Source: UBA5078 sp963977405 (GTDB lineage Bacteria > Pseudomonadota > Gammaproteobacteria > Pseudomonadales > Pseudohongiellaceae). Taken from it: a stretch of DNA of 64,000 nt. This document shows, piece after piece, positions 7,955 to 15,853 of the stretch. How positions within the stretch are numbered: position 1 is the first letter of the stretch; each line of letters opens with the position of its first letter. A model generated the notes under the pieces. That model made no database searches and was not told the origin of the DNA. It saw only the letters and a program-made list of their open reading frames with translations. The translations under genes and the position numbers were made by a program. The stretch covers positions 1 through 64,000 of the forward strand of contig CAXBOY010000006.1 of assembly GCA_963977405.1 (NCBI GenBank), given 5' to 3'.

Positions 7955-9688
7955 GTGCGAATACTGCTTATCGCAGAACATGACGTAGAGTATCGACTGA
8001 TCGAGCGTCTTTTAAAAGGCATCGAGCGGACGCCTCACGAGCTAACTTGGTGTCAAGCAGATGCTCAAGCGCTATGGGCTACACAAGTGTCTAGTTTCCA
8101 GATCTTGTTGTGGGGACGAATATCCGACCCAGAAGTCTCTCGTGCGCTGTTCGAAGTATTGAAGTCTCAGCAATCTAGAATTCCTGTCATCGTCATTAGC
8201 GATCAGTTTCCTCCCAACGCGGACCGTGTGGCGATAAAGCGCGGAGAGTCTGACATCTTGTTGCGCTCCACTCTTAGTTCTGAGGTCATTGATCGCGCAA
8301 TCAGCTTTGCTAGCGAGAGAAATCTTCCAAGTGTTAGCAACATTGAATCCTTGCACGCTGACCCTCTAACTGGCCTCAGTAATAGGCAGGATTTTAAGGT
8401 GCGCCTAGCGCGAATTTTAGCCGATTCAATTCTCCCCGAGTCGGTAGGCTTACTACTTATCGATGTCGATCAGTTCAAGAAAGTGAACGCTTCCTATGGC
8501 CAAGGCGCAGGCGATGCGCTTATACAACTTATAGCCGCTCGCATTCGTAGTACTCTTTCAGAATTTCAGCATGTCGCTAGAATAGGCGGCAACGAGTTCG
8601 CCGTAGTATTTCAGAATTCTGCAGAGTCGGTTGAGGGTGAATGCCGAGCCTGCATTGAGAAAATCATTCAATCTATGGCCAAACCCTTCCCGATCGCTCA
8701 ACATGCGATTCGCATGAATATCAGTATTGGTGTCGTAACAAACAAAGATGTCGAGATTACTGTAGATGCCATGGTGGCTAATGCAGACATCGCAATGCGT
8801 ATTGCAAAGAGCGAGAAAGGCAGCAACTACCAATTTTATTCTCGCGATATGACGGATGCGGCACAGAAGATACTGAAGTTGGAGTCCGAGATTAGGCGGG
8901 CCGTGCGCAACGAGGAGTTCGAGCTCTATTACCAGCCTCGCATCGATATTAATGGTAACTCGATCGTAGGCGCAGAGGGTTTGGTGCGCTGGAACCATCC
9001 TACGCGCGGATTATTGCTACCAGCAGAGTTTATATCCGTTGCAGAGGAAAGCGGCCTCATCGTCCCTTTAGGGTATTGGATAATTCACCAAGCATGTAAG
9101 GATCTCAACTCTTTAGCGGAGCTGGGACATCACGACGTGCAGTTAGCAGTGAATGTTTCCTTTAAGCAGTTTCAGGATCGTAACTTTGTGCAAACCGTTG
9201 CGAATATTTTAGGCAATCAAGGCATCACCGAAGGGCGTTTGGAATTCGAGTTGACCGAAACTACCATGATGATAGAAGGTATTGCTGTCGACCAGAGTCT
9301 GCGACGCCTTAATGAGTTGGGTATCGATATTTCACTAGACGACTTTGGCACCGGATATTCGTCTTTCGCGCATATTCAACGTTTGCCAATTTCAACACTG
9401 AAAATCGACCGTTCATTCGTTGGTAGCGTAACGAGCAATGAAGACGATGCCACCATCGTGAAAGCGATTATCAATCTAGCCCACAGCCTCAATATGCAAG
9501 TAATAGCGGAGGGGGCGGAAACAGCTGAGCAGGTCGAGTTCCTATGCCTGAATAAATGCGATCAGGTCCAAGGCTACTTCTTTAGCCAGGCTGTGAATTT
9601 CACGGCGATCAAAGAACTCCTTAATCAGGAAAGCTTCGTAGACGAGCATATCCAATCAATTCTCACCCGTAACAGCGCAATTAGTTAA
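7955..9688 (+). CDS. Receiver-like/GGDEF/EAL cyclic-di-GMP protein with altered motifs
   Basis: Three-part cytoplasmic signalling protein. GTG 7955 is preferred because GGAG lies at 7945-7948; an in-frame GTG at 7943 would add four residues. Residues 1-120 fold like a receiver (VRILLIAEHDVEYRLIERLL), but the segment where the phosphorylated Asp should sit reads QILLWGRISDPE, so phosphorylation is unlikely. The GGDEF domain (~130-290) has GGNEF at 211-215, with Asn for the third-position acidic residue, which probably removes cyclase activity. The EAL domain (~310-560) has EGL at 341-343 instead of EAL but keeps NVS, LTET, DDFGTGYSS, KIDRSFV and EGAET. It is therefore more likely a phosphodiesterase or a c-di-GMP/GTP sensor than a cyclase. 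It is a single gene. Confidence 0.9.
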   Translation: MRILLIAEHDVEYRLIERLLKGIERTPHELTWCQADAQALWATQVSSFQILLWGRISDPEVSRALFEVLKSQQSRIPVIVISDQFPPNADRVAIKRGESDILLRSTLSSEVIDRAISFASERNLPSVSNIESLHADPLTGLSNRQDFKVRLARILADSILPESVGLLLIDVDQFKKVNASYGQGAGDALIQLIAARIRSTLSEFQHVARIGGNEFAVVFQNSAESVEGECRACIEKIIQSMAKPFPIAQHAIRMNISIGVVTNKDVEITVDAMVANADIAMRIAKSEKGSNYQFYSRDMTDAAQKILKLESEIRRAVRNEEFELYYQPRIDINGNSIVGAEGLVRWNHPTRGLLLPAEFISVAEESGLIVPLGYWIIHQACKDLNSLAELGHHDVQLAVNVSFKQFQDRNFVQTVANILGNQGITEGRLEFELTETTMMIEGIAVDQSLRRLNELGIDISLDDFGTGYSSFAHIQRLPISTLKIDRSFVGSVTSNEDDATIVKAIINLAHSLNMQVIAEGAETAEQVEFLCLNKCDQVQGYFFSQAVNFTAIKELLNQESFVDEHIQSILTRNSAIS

Positions 9689-9769
9689 CCCCCTCCCTCC
9701 GTAACTGGCGCAAATCCACACACTACACTATTAATAGTATGAGTATTTCACGAACCCAAGGAATGGACC

Positions 9770-11308
9770 GTGTCGCTTGCTATTGTATATACCCGCGCCA
9801 ACATCGGTGTAGATGCGCCACTTGTCACGGTGGAGACCCATCTCTCCAATGGGCTGCCTAGCCTCACTATAGTTGGCTTGCCTGAAACCGCAGTGCGGGA
9901 AAGTCGCGAGCGTGTGCGCTGCGCAATTCTCAATGCCAAGCTAGAATTCCCTACAAGGCGTATCACGATCAATCTTGCTCCCGCCGATCTGCCCAAAAGT
10001 GGTGGACGCTTCGACTTAGCAATCGCTATAAGCATTCTTGCAGCCTCTGGCCAAATTCCTCTGCAGGCATTGTCAGGCTATGAAATTTTAGGAGAGCTGG
10101 CACTTACCGGTGCGCTGCGTCCAATACATGGCGTGTTGCCAGCGTTGCTCGCCGCGCGTGCTCAAGATCGAATACTGCTATTGCCTAAGGCGAATCAGGT
10201 AGAAGCATCTCTAGTGAGGGGTGTACAAGCTCTCGTTGGGGCACATCTATTGGATGTGCATCAACACCTAGTCAGCGGGAGCGGCATGACGCAATGCGCA
10301 TTCGATCCAGGGGCGTTAGATGGATCACTTGCGCGAGATGCATCAAGTTTCGAGCAGATAAGGGGTCAACTTGCCGCCAAGCGCGCGCTAGAAGTAGCGG
10401 CAGCTGGTGCGCACAATATTCTATTTATTGGGCCGCCGGGCACGGGGAAGACGATGCTTGCAAATAGCTTAGCTAGTTTGTTACCCCCACTCGAAGAGGA
10501 GGCGGCGCTAGAGGCCGCCGCTATAAAGTCGATTGCTCGTCTGCGGATTGACCCAATGCAGTGGCGACAACCTAGTTTTCGCGCTCCTCATCATACCGCC
10601 ACAAACGTTGCCTTGGTGGGCGGCGGGGTTAGTGCCAATCCAGGCGAAGTAACTCTAGCGCATCGTGGGGTGCTTTTCCTAGACGAGATACCGGAGTTCA
10701 AGCGCACAGTCTTAGAAGCATTGCGAGAGCCACTCGAGGCAGGAGTTATCACCATTAGCCGCGCGAACTACCGACTGGAATTGCCGGCACGCTTTCAACT
10801 GGTAGCTGCGATGAACCCCTGCCCCTGTGGCTATTATGGCGATCCGCAGGGTCGATGCCTGTGCCCACCGGAGAAAGTACAACGCTATCTTGAGAAGATC
10901 TCAGGACCTTTGTTAGATCGCATTGACCTGATCATCGAGGTCCCAAGAGTTCCCCACCAAGATCTGCGTGCCCCTCCGGCCGCGAATGGCACATCGACAA
11001 TCACTAGCGCGCAGCTACGCTGCCAAGTGCAAACGTGCAGAGAGCTACAAATGCGCCGTTGTGCACATCTAAACAAAGACTTGGGTCTACAAGAGCTCGA
11101 GAAATACTGCGCGTTAGATAGTGAAAGTGAGTTGCTACTTGGCAGGGCTGTCGAGAAACTGATGCTAACAGCTCGGGCGACTCATCGTATTTTGAAGATC
11201 GCGCGTACCATTGCTGATTTAGAGGCGCGTGAGTTGATTAGTATTGCCGACCTATCGGAGGCAATCACCTATCGGCGCCATGCACGTTTAATAAATGTAG
11301 GTTCTTAA
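9770..11308 (+). CDS. comM: YifB/ComM family Mg-chelatase-like AAA+ ATPase
   Basis: Hexameric AAA+ motor. In naturally transformable gammaproteobacteria ComM is a branch-migration helicase that extends donor-DNA integration. The 512 residues show the N-terminal ChlI domain (VETHLSNGLPSLTIVGLPETAVRES), Walker A GPPGTGKTML near residue 220, Walker B FLDEIPEFKR, the Cys-rich CPCGYYGDPQGRC insert and the C-terminal Mg-chelatase helical domain. GTG start with AAGGA at 9758-9762. It is convergent with ubiK. No other competence gene is in the window, so a role in transformation is family knowledge only. Confidence 0.95.
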   Translation: MSLAIVYTRANIGVDAPLVTVETHLSNGLPSLTIVGLPETAVRESRERVRCAILNAKLEFPTRRITINLAPADLPKSGGRFDLAIAISILAASGQIPLQALSGYEILGELALTGALRPIHGVLPALLAARAQDRILLLPKANQVEASLVRGVQALVGAHLLDVHQHLVSGSGMTQCAFDPGALDGSLARDASSFEQIRGQLAAKRALEVAAAGAHNILFIGPPGTGKTMLANSLASLLPPLEEEAALEAAAIKSIARLRIDPMQWRQPSFRAPHHTATNVALVGGGVSANPGEVTLAHRGVLFLDEIPEFKRTVLEALREPLEAGVITISRANYRLELPARFQLVAAMNPCPCGYYGDPQGRCLCPPEKVQRYLEKISGPLLDRIDLIIEVPRVPHQDLRAPPAANGTSTITSAQLRCQVQTCRELQMRRCAHLNKDLGLQELEKYCALDSESELLLGRAVEKLMLTARATHRILKIARTIADLEARELISIADLSEAITYRRHARLINVGS

Positions 11309-11322
11309 AGGCGTTTTGCGTT

Positions 11323-11586
11323 CTATCCCTTGCTCGCCTCTAGTTCCTGAACTCGATTCTCTAATTGAGCGATTTGCGCTTCTAGTGCCGTTATCGTCTC
11401 TTCAGCCCTCGCTAAGGCGGCCAATTGGGCGTCAAATTCCTCGCGAGTTAACAAATCCATGCGAGCAAAGCCTTTCTGCAATGCCGATGAGACCGATCGC
11501 TTCATGTCATCGCCTGCAGCTTCCGCCTGGGGCAAAAGCTTAGAAATTTGTTGGCTAATCTCTTCAAAGAAGCGTTTGTCTATCAT
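11323..11586 (-). CDS. ubiK: Ubiquinone biosynthesis accessory factor UbiK (YqiC/BMFP)
   Basis: Small coiled-coil accessory protein of the ubiquinone-synthesis metabolon, which works with UbiJ in lipid handling. The 87 residues begin MIDKRFFEEISQQISKLLP, the amphipathic membrane-binding helix. They continue with the conserved SALQKGFARMDLLTREEFDAQ and end in a C-terminal trimerising coiled coil rich in Ala, Leu and Glu. Family length and order are normal. It is a single gene between comM and the porin promoter region. Confidence 0.92.
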   Translation of the reverse strand: MIDKRFFEEISQQISKLLPQAEAAGDDMKRSVSSALQKGFARMDLLTREEFDAQLAALARAEETITALEAQIAQLENRVQELEASKG

Positions 11587-11726
11587 GATGCGAGTCCAGT
11601 TTTAAATGAAAGGCGTTGTGGTCGATTGTAGCCGACTCTCTATCCCATACAAACGTTTCGCTTAGCTCTTTCAGCGCACAATAAGGTGGCAGCAATTTTT
11701 CAAGCACCCTTACGATTTAGAATTTA

Positions 11727-11743
11727 TGCTCCAAATCAGTGCA
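11727..11743. promoter_or_regulatory. NtrC-like site upstream of the porin gene
   Basis: TGCTCC-N5-AGTGCA matches 13 of 17 positions of the enteric NtrC site (TGCACC-N5-GGTGCA). Its centre is about 129 bases upstream of the -24 GG at 11864, a usual enhancer distance. The rest of the 11587-11993 gap holds only the promoter listed next. Confidence 0.45.
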
Positions 11744-11861
11744 TTTAGCATTTCTAGGGGCTAGCGAACTCTTCGCAAGCCCCTTGCTCGGTTCCTCTAG
11801 ACTATTCTTATCCTTTTGGTTTCATTGCATATTTTCCGATATTTTGGCGCGTGCCCGAAAA

Positions 11862-11878
11862 TAGGCACGCATTATGCT
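11862..11878 (+). promoter_or_regulatory. Sigma-54 (-24/-12) promoter for the TorF-family porin gene
   Basis: GGCACG with GG at 11864-11865, then ten bases, then GC at 11876-11877 within ATGCT. The strict GG-N10-GC spacing and seven-base block AGGCACG fit the sigma-54 consensus with changes only at the outer T and the first T of TTGC. Predicted transcript start is near 11889, leaving a leader of about 105 bases. Confidence 0.6.
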
Positions 11879-11993
11879 TAGTGCATTGTGTCCAGTTTAG
11901 GAGCGAACACTAGAGAATTACAACGTTCGCCCTTTTAGGAACTTAAGACCCACAAGGTTTAAAACTTTACTACAACGTCAAGGAGTTACAGAT

Positions 11994-12677
11994 ATGAAGA
12001 AATTAACACAGGCATTGTTAGCCACAGGATTGATCAGCGCTGCGTTCTCAGTTCAGGCTCAAGAAAGCCCGATCAGCGCGAACGTTGCACTGACTTCAGA
12101 TTACATCTACCGCGGTGTTTCTCAAACTAGCGGCGGCTCTGCAATCCAGGGCGGTTTTGACTATGCAAGTGAGTCTGGTTTCTATGTAGGAACTTGGGCA
12201 TCTAGCATCACTTTCGATGACAGCATCGAGATCGATTACTACGGTGGTTTCTCCGGCAGCCTGACTGAAGAAGTAGGCTACGACATCGGTTTCCTATACT
12301 ACGATTACCCAGGCATGAGCAGTGATGACTTCCTAGAATTCTACGGTGTACTGAGCTACGGCGGCCTGTCAGGCTCTATCAACTACTCCGATGACTTCTA
12401 TGCGGGCGTTGGCAAAGCATGGTTCTACACATTGGATTATGGCTTCGATCTTGGCAATGACTTCTCCCTTGGCCTGCATTACGGCCTGCAAACCTACGAT
12501 CAAGACGTTTGGGGCACCGAAGACAGCTACTCTGAGTACAACATCTCCCTAGGCAAGTCTTATGCTGGCCTCGATTTTGGTTTGATGTTCACTGATACAG
12601 ACCTCAGCGACGCAAATTGCGGCGGCTCTTCAGATTGTGACAGCACTGTCGTCTTCTCTGTCGCCAAGTCGTTCTAG
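11994..12677 (+). CDS. TorF-family (Gcw_chp) outer membrane porin-like protein
   Basis: Predicted outer membrane beta-barrel of 227 residues with a signal peptide (MKKLTQALLATGLISAAFSVQA). The N-terminal motif ANVALTSDYIYRGVSQTSGGSAIQ is the signature of this family. Alternating amphipathic strands rich in Tyr, Gly and Asp follow, and the last residue is Phe (VAKSF), as expected for recognition by the barrel assembly machine. AGGAG at 11981-11985 sets the start. Members are often found beside glnK-amtB, as here, and the gene has its own sigma-54 promoter. It may pass a small nitrogen compound across the outer membrane, but the substrate is not known. Confidence 0.88.
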   Translation: MKKLTQALLATGLISAAFSVQAQESPISANVALTSDYIYRGVSQTSGGSAIQGGFDYASESGFYVGTWASSITFDDSIEIDYYGGFSGSLTEEVGYDIGFLYYDYPGMSSDDFLEFYGVLSYGGLSGSINYSDDFYAGVGKAWFYTLDYGFDLGNDFSLGLHYGLQTYDQDVWGTEDSYSEYNISLGKSYAGLDFGLMFTDTDLSDANCGGSSDCDSTVVFSVAKSF

Positions 12678-12721
12678 GATCGCCCCTTAAAAGTGCACGT
12701 GCGCTATTTAGGTGCGAGCTC

Positions 12722-12758
12722 AAAAGGCCCGTAAGCGCTTAGTTTGCGGGCCTTTTTT
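12722..12758 (+). terminator. Intrinsic terminator after the porin gene
   Basis: AAAAGGCCCG at 12722-12731 pairs with CGGGCCTTTT at 12747-12756, followed by further T residues. Confidence 0.9.
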
Positions 12759-12808
12759 CCCTCTTCTCTAGAATAGTTTAGTGGGCGCTACAAGAATAGA
12801 AACACGAA

Positions 12809-12855
12809 TGTTAGGCAATGGTGCATATAGAGATGCACTGCACCGAAAAGGTGCG
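12809..12855. promoter_or_regulatory. NtrC enhancer region upstream of glnK
   Basis: TGCACC-N5-GGTGCG at 12839-12855 is a near-perfect NtrC site (only the last base differs from the symmetric halves). A weaker second site ends in GGTGCA at 12820-12825 with a poor left half at 12809-12814. The strong site lies about 94 bases upstream of the -24 GG of the next promoter, a classic enhancer position. Confidence 0.7.
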
Positions 12856-12870
12856 TTTTAAGACTCGACG

Positions 12871-12915
12871 ATGAGTTAATACGGAAGAGAATGAGCTTGA
12901 TTATCCGTAACTCAT
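12871..12915. repeat. Inverted repeat between NtrC sites and sigma-54 promoter
   Basis: ATGAGTTAATACGGA at 12871-12885 and TCCGTAACTCAT at 12904-12915 are inverted copies apart from a three-base insertion in the left arm. It lies between enhancer and promoter, where a DNA-bending protein or second regulator could act. No function is assigned. Confidence 0.4.
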
Positions 12916-12939
12916 TGTTAGTTATACAAATAACCATTA

Positions 12940-12955
12940 TGGCACGTCACGTGCA
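12940..12955 (+). promoter_or_regulatory. Sigma-54 (-24/-12) promoter of glnK-amtB
   Basis: TGGCACG-N4-GTGCA with GG at 12941-12942 and GC at 12953-12954, exactly ten bases apart. It differs from the consensus only at the first base of TTGC. Predicted start of transcription is near 12966, about 57 bases before glnK. Confidence 0.8.
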
Positions 12956-13022
12956 TAAAGCATTCTCAGGTGTATCTGTACTGAATCGGCGGAGCAGATA
13001 TTAATAGGTAAGGAGCAATTCT

Positions 13023-13361
13023 ATGAAATTAGTAACGGCAATAATTAAGCCTTTCAAGTTGGACGATGCCCGCGAAGCACTATCAGAGATTGGTGTGCAA
13101 GGGATTACCGTAACTGAAGTGAAGGGATTCGGACGACAGAAGGGGCACACTGAACTATATCGAGGTGCTGAGTACGTAGTTGATTTTCTACCTAAGGTAA
13201 AAATTGAAGTAGCGATTGGTGACGATCTGCTCGATCAAACGCTAGAGGCAATCACCAAGGCGGCTAACACCGGCAAGATTGGCGACGGCAAGATATTCGT
13301 AACTGACCTTTTGCAAGTCATCCGTATTCGTACTGGTGAGACTGGCGAAGAGGCTGTGTAA
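13023..13361 (+). CDS. glnK: Nitrogen regulatory PII protein GlnK
   Basis: Trimeric PII signal protein of 112 residues, the normal length. It senses ATP/ADP and 2-oxoglutarate and blocks AmtB when nitrogen is plentiful. The T-loop GHTELYRGAEYVVDFLPK carries the uridylylated Tyr51 in RGAEY. The B-loop TGKIGDGKIF and C-loop IRIRTGE bind nucleotide. MKLVTAIIKPFKLDDAREAL is the usual N-terminus. AAGGAG lies just upstream. Location before amtB and the NtrC/sigma-54 promoter favour GlnK over GlnB. Confidence 0.95.
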   Translation: MKLVTAIIKPFKLDDAREALSEIGVQGITVTEVKGFGRQKGHTELYRGAEYVVDFLPKVKIEVAIGDDLLDQTLEAITKAANTGKIGDGKIFVTDLLQVIRIRTGETGEEAV

Positions 13362-13448
13362 GAAAACTGATCTTTGTGATCAAAACTACAAACGACTACT
13401 TAAATTAATCAGGCTGTAAAACTAGAGCACTGGTTTGGAGGTGATAAG

Positions 13449-14711
13449 GTGGAAGACCAAATTTTTCAACTGCAATACGCAATGGACACATTCTACTTCC
13501 TAGTGTGTGGCGCACTTGTGATGTGGATGGCGGCAGGTTTCTCTATGCTAGAGGCCGGTCTCGTTCGTTCCAAAAACACAACGGAAATTCTAACTAAGAA
13601 CGTCGCGCTTTATGCGATCTCTTGCGTCATGTACTTGGTATGCGGTTACGCAATCATGTACGGCGGTACAATATTCCTTTCTGGCATCGAAGGCGGCGAC
13701 TCTCTAGTTGCAGACGCACTAGCCGCTAAAGCAGAGGAAGGTTTCGATGGTGGCTCTGTTTACTCCGGCGCATCTGATTTCTTCTTCCAGGTAGTGTTCG
13801 TTGCTACGGCAATGTCTATCGTCTCTGGTGCAGTTGCAGAGCGCATGAAGTTGTGGGCATTCCTACTTTTCGCGGTCTTCATGACTGGTGTGATCTATCC
13901 TCTGGAAGGCTCTTGGACTTGGGGTGGTAACGCAGTATTCGGCATGTACACTCTTGGCGACTTGGGCTTCTCTGACTTCGCGGGCTCAGGCATCGTGCAC
14001 ATGGCAGGCGCAGCAGCAGCACTAGCTGGCGTACTTCTTCTTGGCGCTCGTAAAGGCAAGTATGGCGCTGATGGCAGCATCAAAGCGATCCCAGGTGCAA
14101 ACCTGCCTTTAGCAACACTCGGTACCTTCATCCTGTGGATGGGTTGGTTCGGTTTCAACGGTGGCTCGGTTCTGAAGCTCGCTGACATCGGCAACGCAAA
14201 CGCAGTAGCAATGGTGTTCTTGAACACGAATGCTGCAGCCGCTGGTGGCTTGATTGCCGCTCTTGCAGTAGCGCACGCATTGTTCGGCAAGGCTGACCTG
14301 ACTATGGCACTTAACGGTGCGTTGGCTGGTCTAGTTGCGATCACTGCTGAGCCTTCAACTCCTACTGCACTGCAAGCGACTATCTTCGGCGCGCTCGGTG
14401 GTGTGCTAGTAGTATTCAGCATTGTGTTCCTCGATAAGATCAAGATCGACGATCCGGTCGGTGCGATCTCTGTTCACGGTAGCTGTGGTCTGCTCGGCCT
14501 GTTGCTAGTACCAATCACTAATGATGGCGTGTCGTTCTCAGGCCAGATCATTGGTGCCCTCACAATTTTCATCTGGGTATTCGTAGCAAGCTTCATCGTT
14601 TGGTCTGTCATCAAGATGGTGATGGGACTGCGTGTTACGCCAGAGGAAGAAGATCAAGGCGTGGACGTATCTGAGTGTGGCCTAGAAGCCTACCCAGAGT
14701 TCACAAAGTAA
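13449..14711 (+). CDS. amtB: Ammonium transporter AmtB
   Basis: Inner membrane ammonium channel, a trimer with eleven membrane helices per subunit; 420 residues. GTG 13449 is supported by an exceptionally strong ribosome site, GGAGGTGAT at 13437-13445. The family signature DFAGSGIVHMAGAAAALAGVLLLG carries the first pore His (VH) and the periplasmic-site Asp region, and VHGSCGLLGLL carries the second pore His. There is no long cleavable signal; MDTFYFLVCGALVMWMAAGFSMLEAGLVRSKNT begins helix 1. It is cotranscribed with glnK (87-base gap) and its product is regulated directly by GlnK binding. Confidence 0.96.
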   Translation: MEDQIFQLQYAMDTFYFLVCGALVMWMAAGFSMLEAGLVRSKNTTEILTKNVALYAISCVMYLVCGYAIMYGGTIFLSGIEGGDSLVADALAAKAEEGFDGGSVYSGASDFFFQVVFVATAMSIVSGAVAERMKLWAFLLFAVFMTGVIYPLEGSWTWGGNAVFGMYTLGDLGFSDFAGSGIVHMAGAAAALAGVLLLGARKGKYGADGSIKAIPGANLPLATLGTFILWMGWFGFNGGSVLKLADIGNANAVAMVFLNTNAAAAGGLIAALAVAHALFGKADLTMALNGALAGLVAITAEPSTPTALQATIFGALGGVLVVFSIVFLDKIKIDDPVGAISVHGSCGLLGLLLVPITNDGVSFSGQIIGALTIFIWVFVASFIVWSVIKMVMGLRVTPEEEDQGVDVSECGLEAYPEFTK

Positions 14712-14761
14712 TACCCGTAGGAAGGTTATACCGTACTCTCAAATAACGTAGACTTTAACGT

Positions 14762-14787
14762 AAGCGCCCTTCGGGGCGCTTTTTTTT
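14762..14787 (+). terminator. Intrinsic terminator of glnK-amtB
   Basis: AGCGCCC, loop TTCG, GGGCGCT, then eight T residues: a stable tetraloop hairpin ending at about 14787. Confidence 0.95.
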
Positions 14788-14825
14788 GCCCTCTGATTCT
14801 GTAGAGCTGATAAGGATCAGTGTTC

Positions 14826-15040
14826 TATTGCTGGGCAGGCTCCTACAGTCAGAGACATATTCGAATTAGGTGGTAGAACCACTGACTGTAGGAGCTTGCC
14901 CTGCAAGCGAATAGTGCGATTGATGATGATTTGTGGAAGATTTAGGCCTTCGCCTGCAGGCAGGCTCCCACAGTCAGAGATCTATTCCAATATAGTGCTA
15001 GAAACCACTGACTGTAGGAGCTTGCCCTGCAAGCGAAGGG
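14826..15040. repeat. Two REP-like inverted-repeat units in tandem
   Basis: The 14712-15126 gap holds, after the amtB terminator, two copies of the same palindromic unit. In each, a left arm containing GCAGGCTCC(T/C)ACAGTCAGAG (14835-14854 and about 14959-14979) faces a right arm containing ACTGTAGGAGCTTGCCCTGC (14885-14904 and 15012-15031), the right arms being identical through AAGCGAA. Unit 1 spans ~14826-14913, unit 2 ~14947-15040. The form is that of REP/BIME elements of pseudomonads and relatives. I see no gene in this gap. Confidence 0.8.
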
Positions 15041-15126
15041 TGTGGTTGATGAAGATCTTGGAAAGAACTAGACCTTCACTTGAGGAGTGTGATGTACGAT
15101 CGGATGCAGCGCGCTCCAGCCTCGGT

Positions 15127-15852
15127 TTAGTAATCGCCCCACAGGTGTTGAGCGAGGCTAATGGCGACTATGGGGGCAGTTTCGGTTCTTAGTACGCGGG
15201 GGCCTATTCGGACTAAATTGAAGCGATGCTCTTTTGCCTGCATTACTTCTTCCTCGCTTAGTCCTCCCTCGGGACCTATGAGGAATGTTACCGCCTCGGG
15301 CGTCTCTGGTGACGCTAAGCCTTGCTCGCCGCGATGGTCCAACACGAAGCTGGCTCCATTGCGGGGTAAGGACAGCCATTCCGGGAGTGAGAGTGGGTTC
15401 GCGATTGTCGGCACAACGCAGCGACCGGACTGCTCGCAAGCGCTTATGGCTACTTTCTCCCAATGACTCATGCGATTGTCGACTCGGTCGCCCTTAAGTT
15501 TCACTTCACAGCGCTCTGTCAGTAGTGGCGTGATACTGCTAACGCCTGCTTCTGTGGCTTTCTGTATGGCATAGTCCATTCTTTCGCCGCGCGACAGGCC
15601 CAAACCTAGATGAATCGCTAAGCTCGGGTCGGCCCCGCCCTGCAATTGTTGTTCGAGCAACACAGTGACGGATTTCTTGTCGACAGTGAGGATGCGCGCG
15701 CTGAACTCGCCATCGTTCCCATTGAAGAGCCTGACATAGTCTTCTGGTCGAAGTCGCAAAACCTTAGAGATGTAGTGCGCGGCATCGTCTACCAACAGTA
15801 ACTCTGAGTTTAGGTTGAGCGATTGCGGAGTGTGGAGGCGAGGCACGCGCAT
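15127..15852 (-). CDS. rsmE: 16S rRNA m3U1498 methyltransferase RsmE
   Basis: SPOUT-fold enzyme that methylates N3 of U1498 in 16S rRNA using S-adenosylmethionine; 241 residues, normal length. N-terminal PUA-like domain (VPRLHTPQSL, AAHYISKVLRLRPEDYVRLFNG), then the linker GLGLSRGERMDYAIQKATEAGV, and the C-terminal knot motifs FLIGPEGGLSEEEV and LRTETAPIVAI that bind SAM. It starts one base after the metF stop and is the last gene of the leftward methyl-cycle operon, which fits its use of SAM. Confidence 0.95.
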   Translation of the reverse strand: MRVPRLHTPQSLNLNSELLLVDDAAHYISKVLRLRPEDYVRLFNGNDGEFSARILTVDKKSVTVLLEQQLQGGADPSLAIHLGLGLSRGERMDYAIQKATEAGVSSITPLLTERCEVKLKGDRVDNRMSHWEKVAISACEQSGRCVVPTIANPLSLPEWLSLPRNGASFVLDHRGEQGLASPETPEAVTFLIGPEGGLSEEEVMQAKEHRFNLVRIGPRVLRTETAPIVAISLAQHLWGDY

Positions 15853-15853
15853 A

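Noticed and set aside
13895..14443. 182-codon ORF opposite amtB
   Set aside because: Shadow of the Ala/Gly-rich amtB codons; the product is Ala/Pro-rich without motif.
14896..15192. 98-codon ORF in the REP region
   Set aside because: It is made almost entirely of the repeat arms and the end of rsmE, without ribosome site or protein-like composition.
15161..15466. ORF opposite rsmE
   Set aside because: Fully within rsmE on the other strand; no domain and no start signal.
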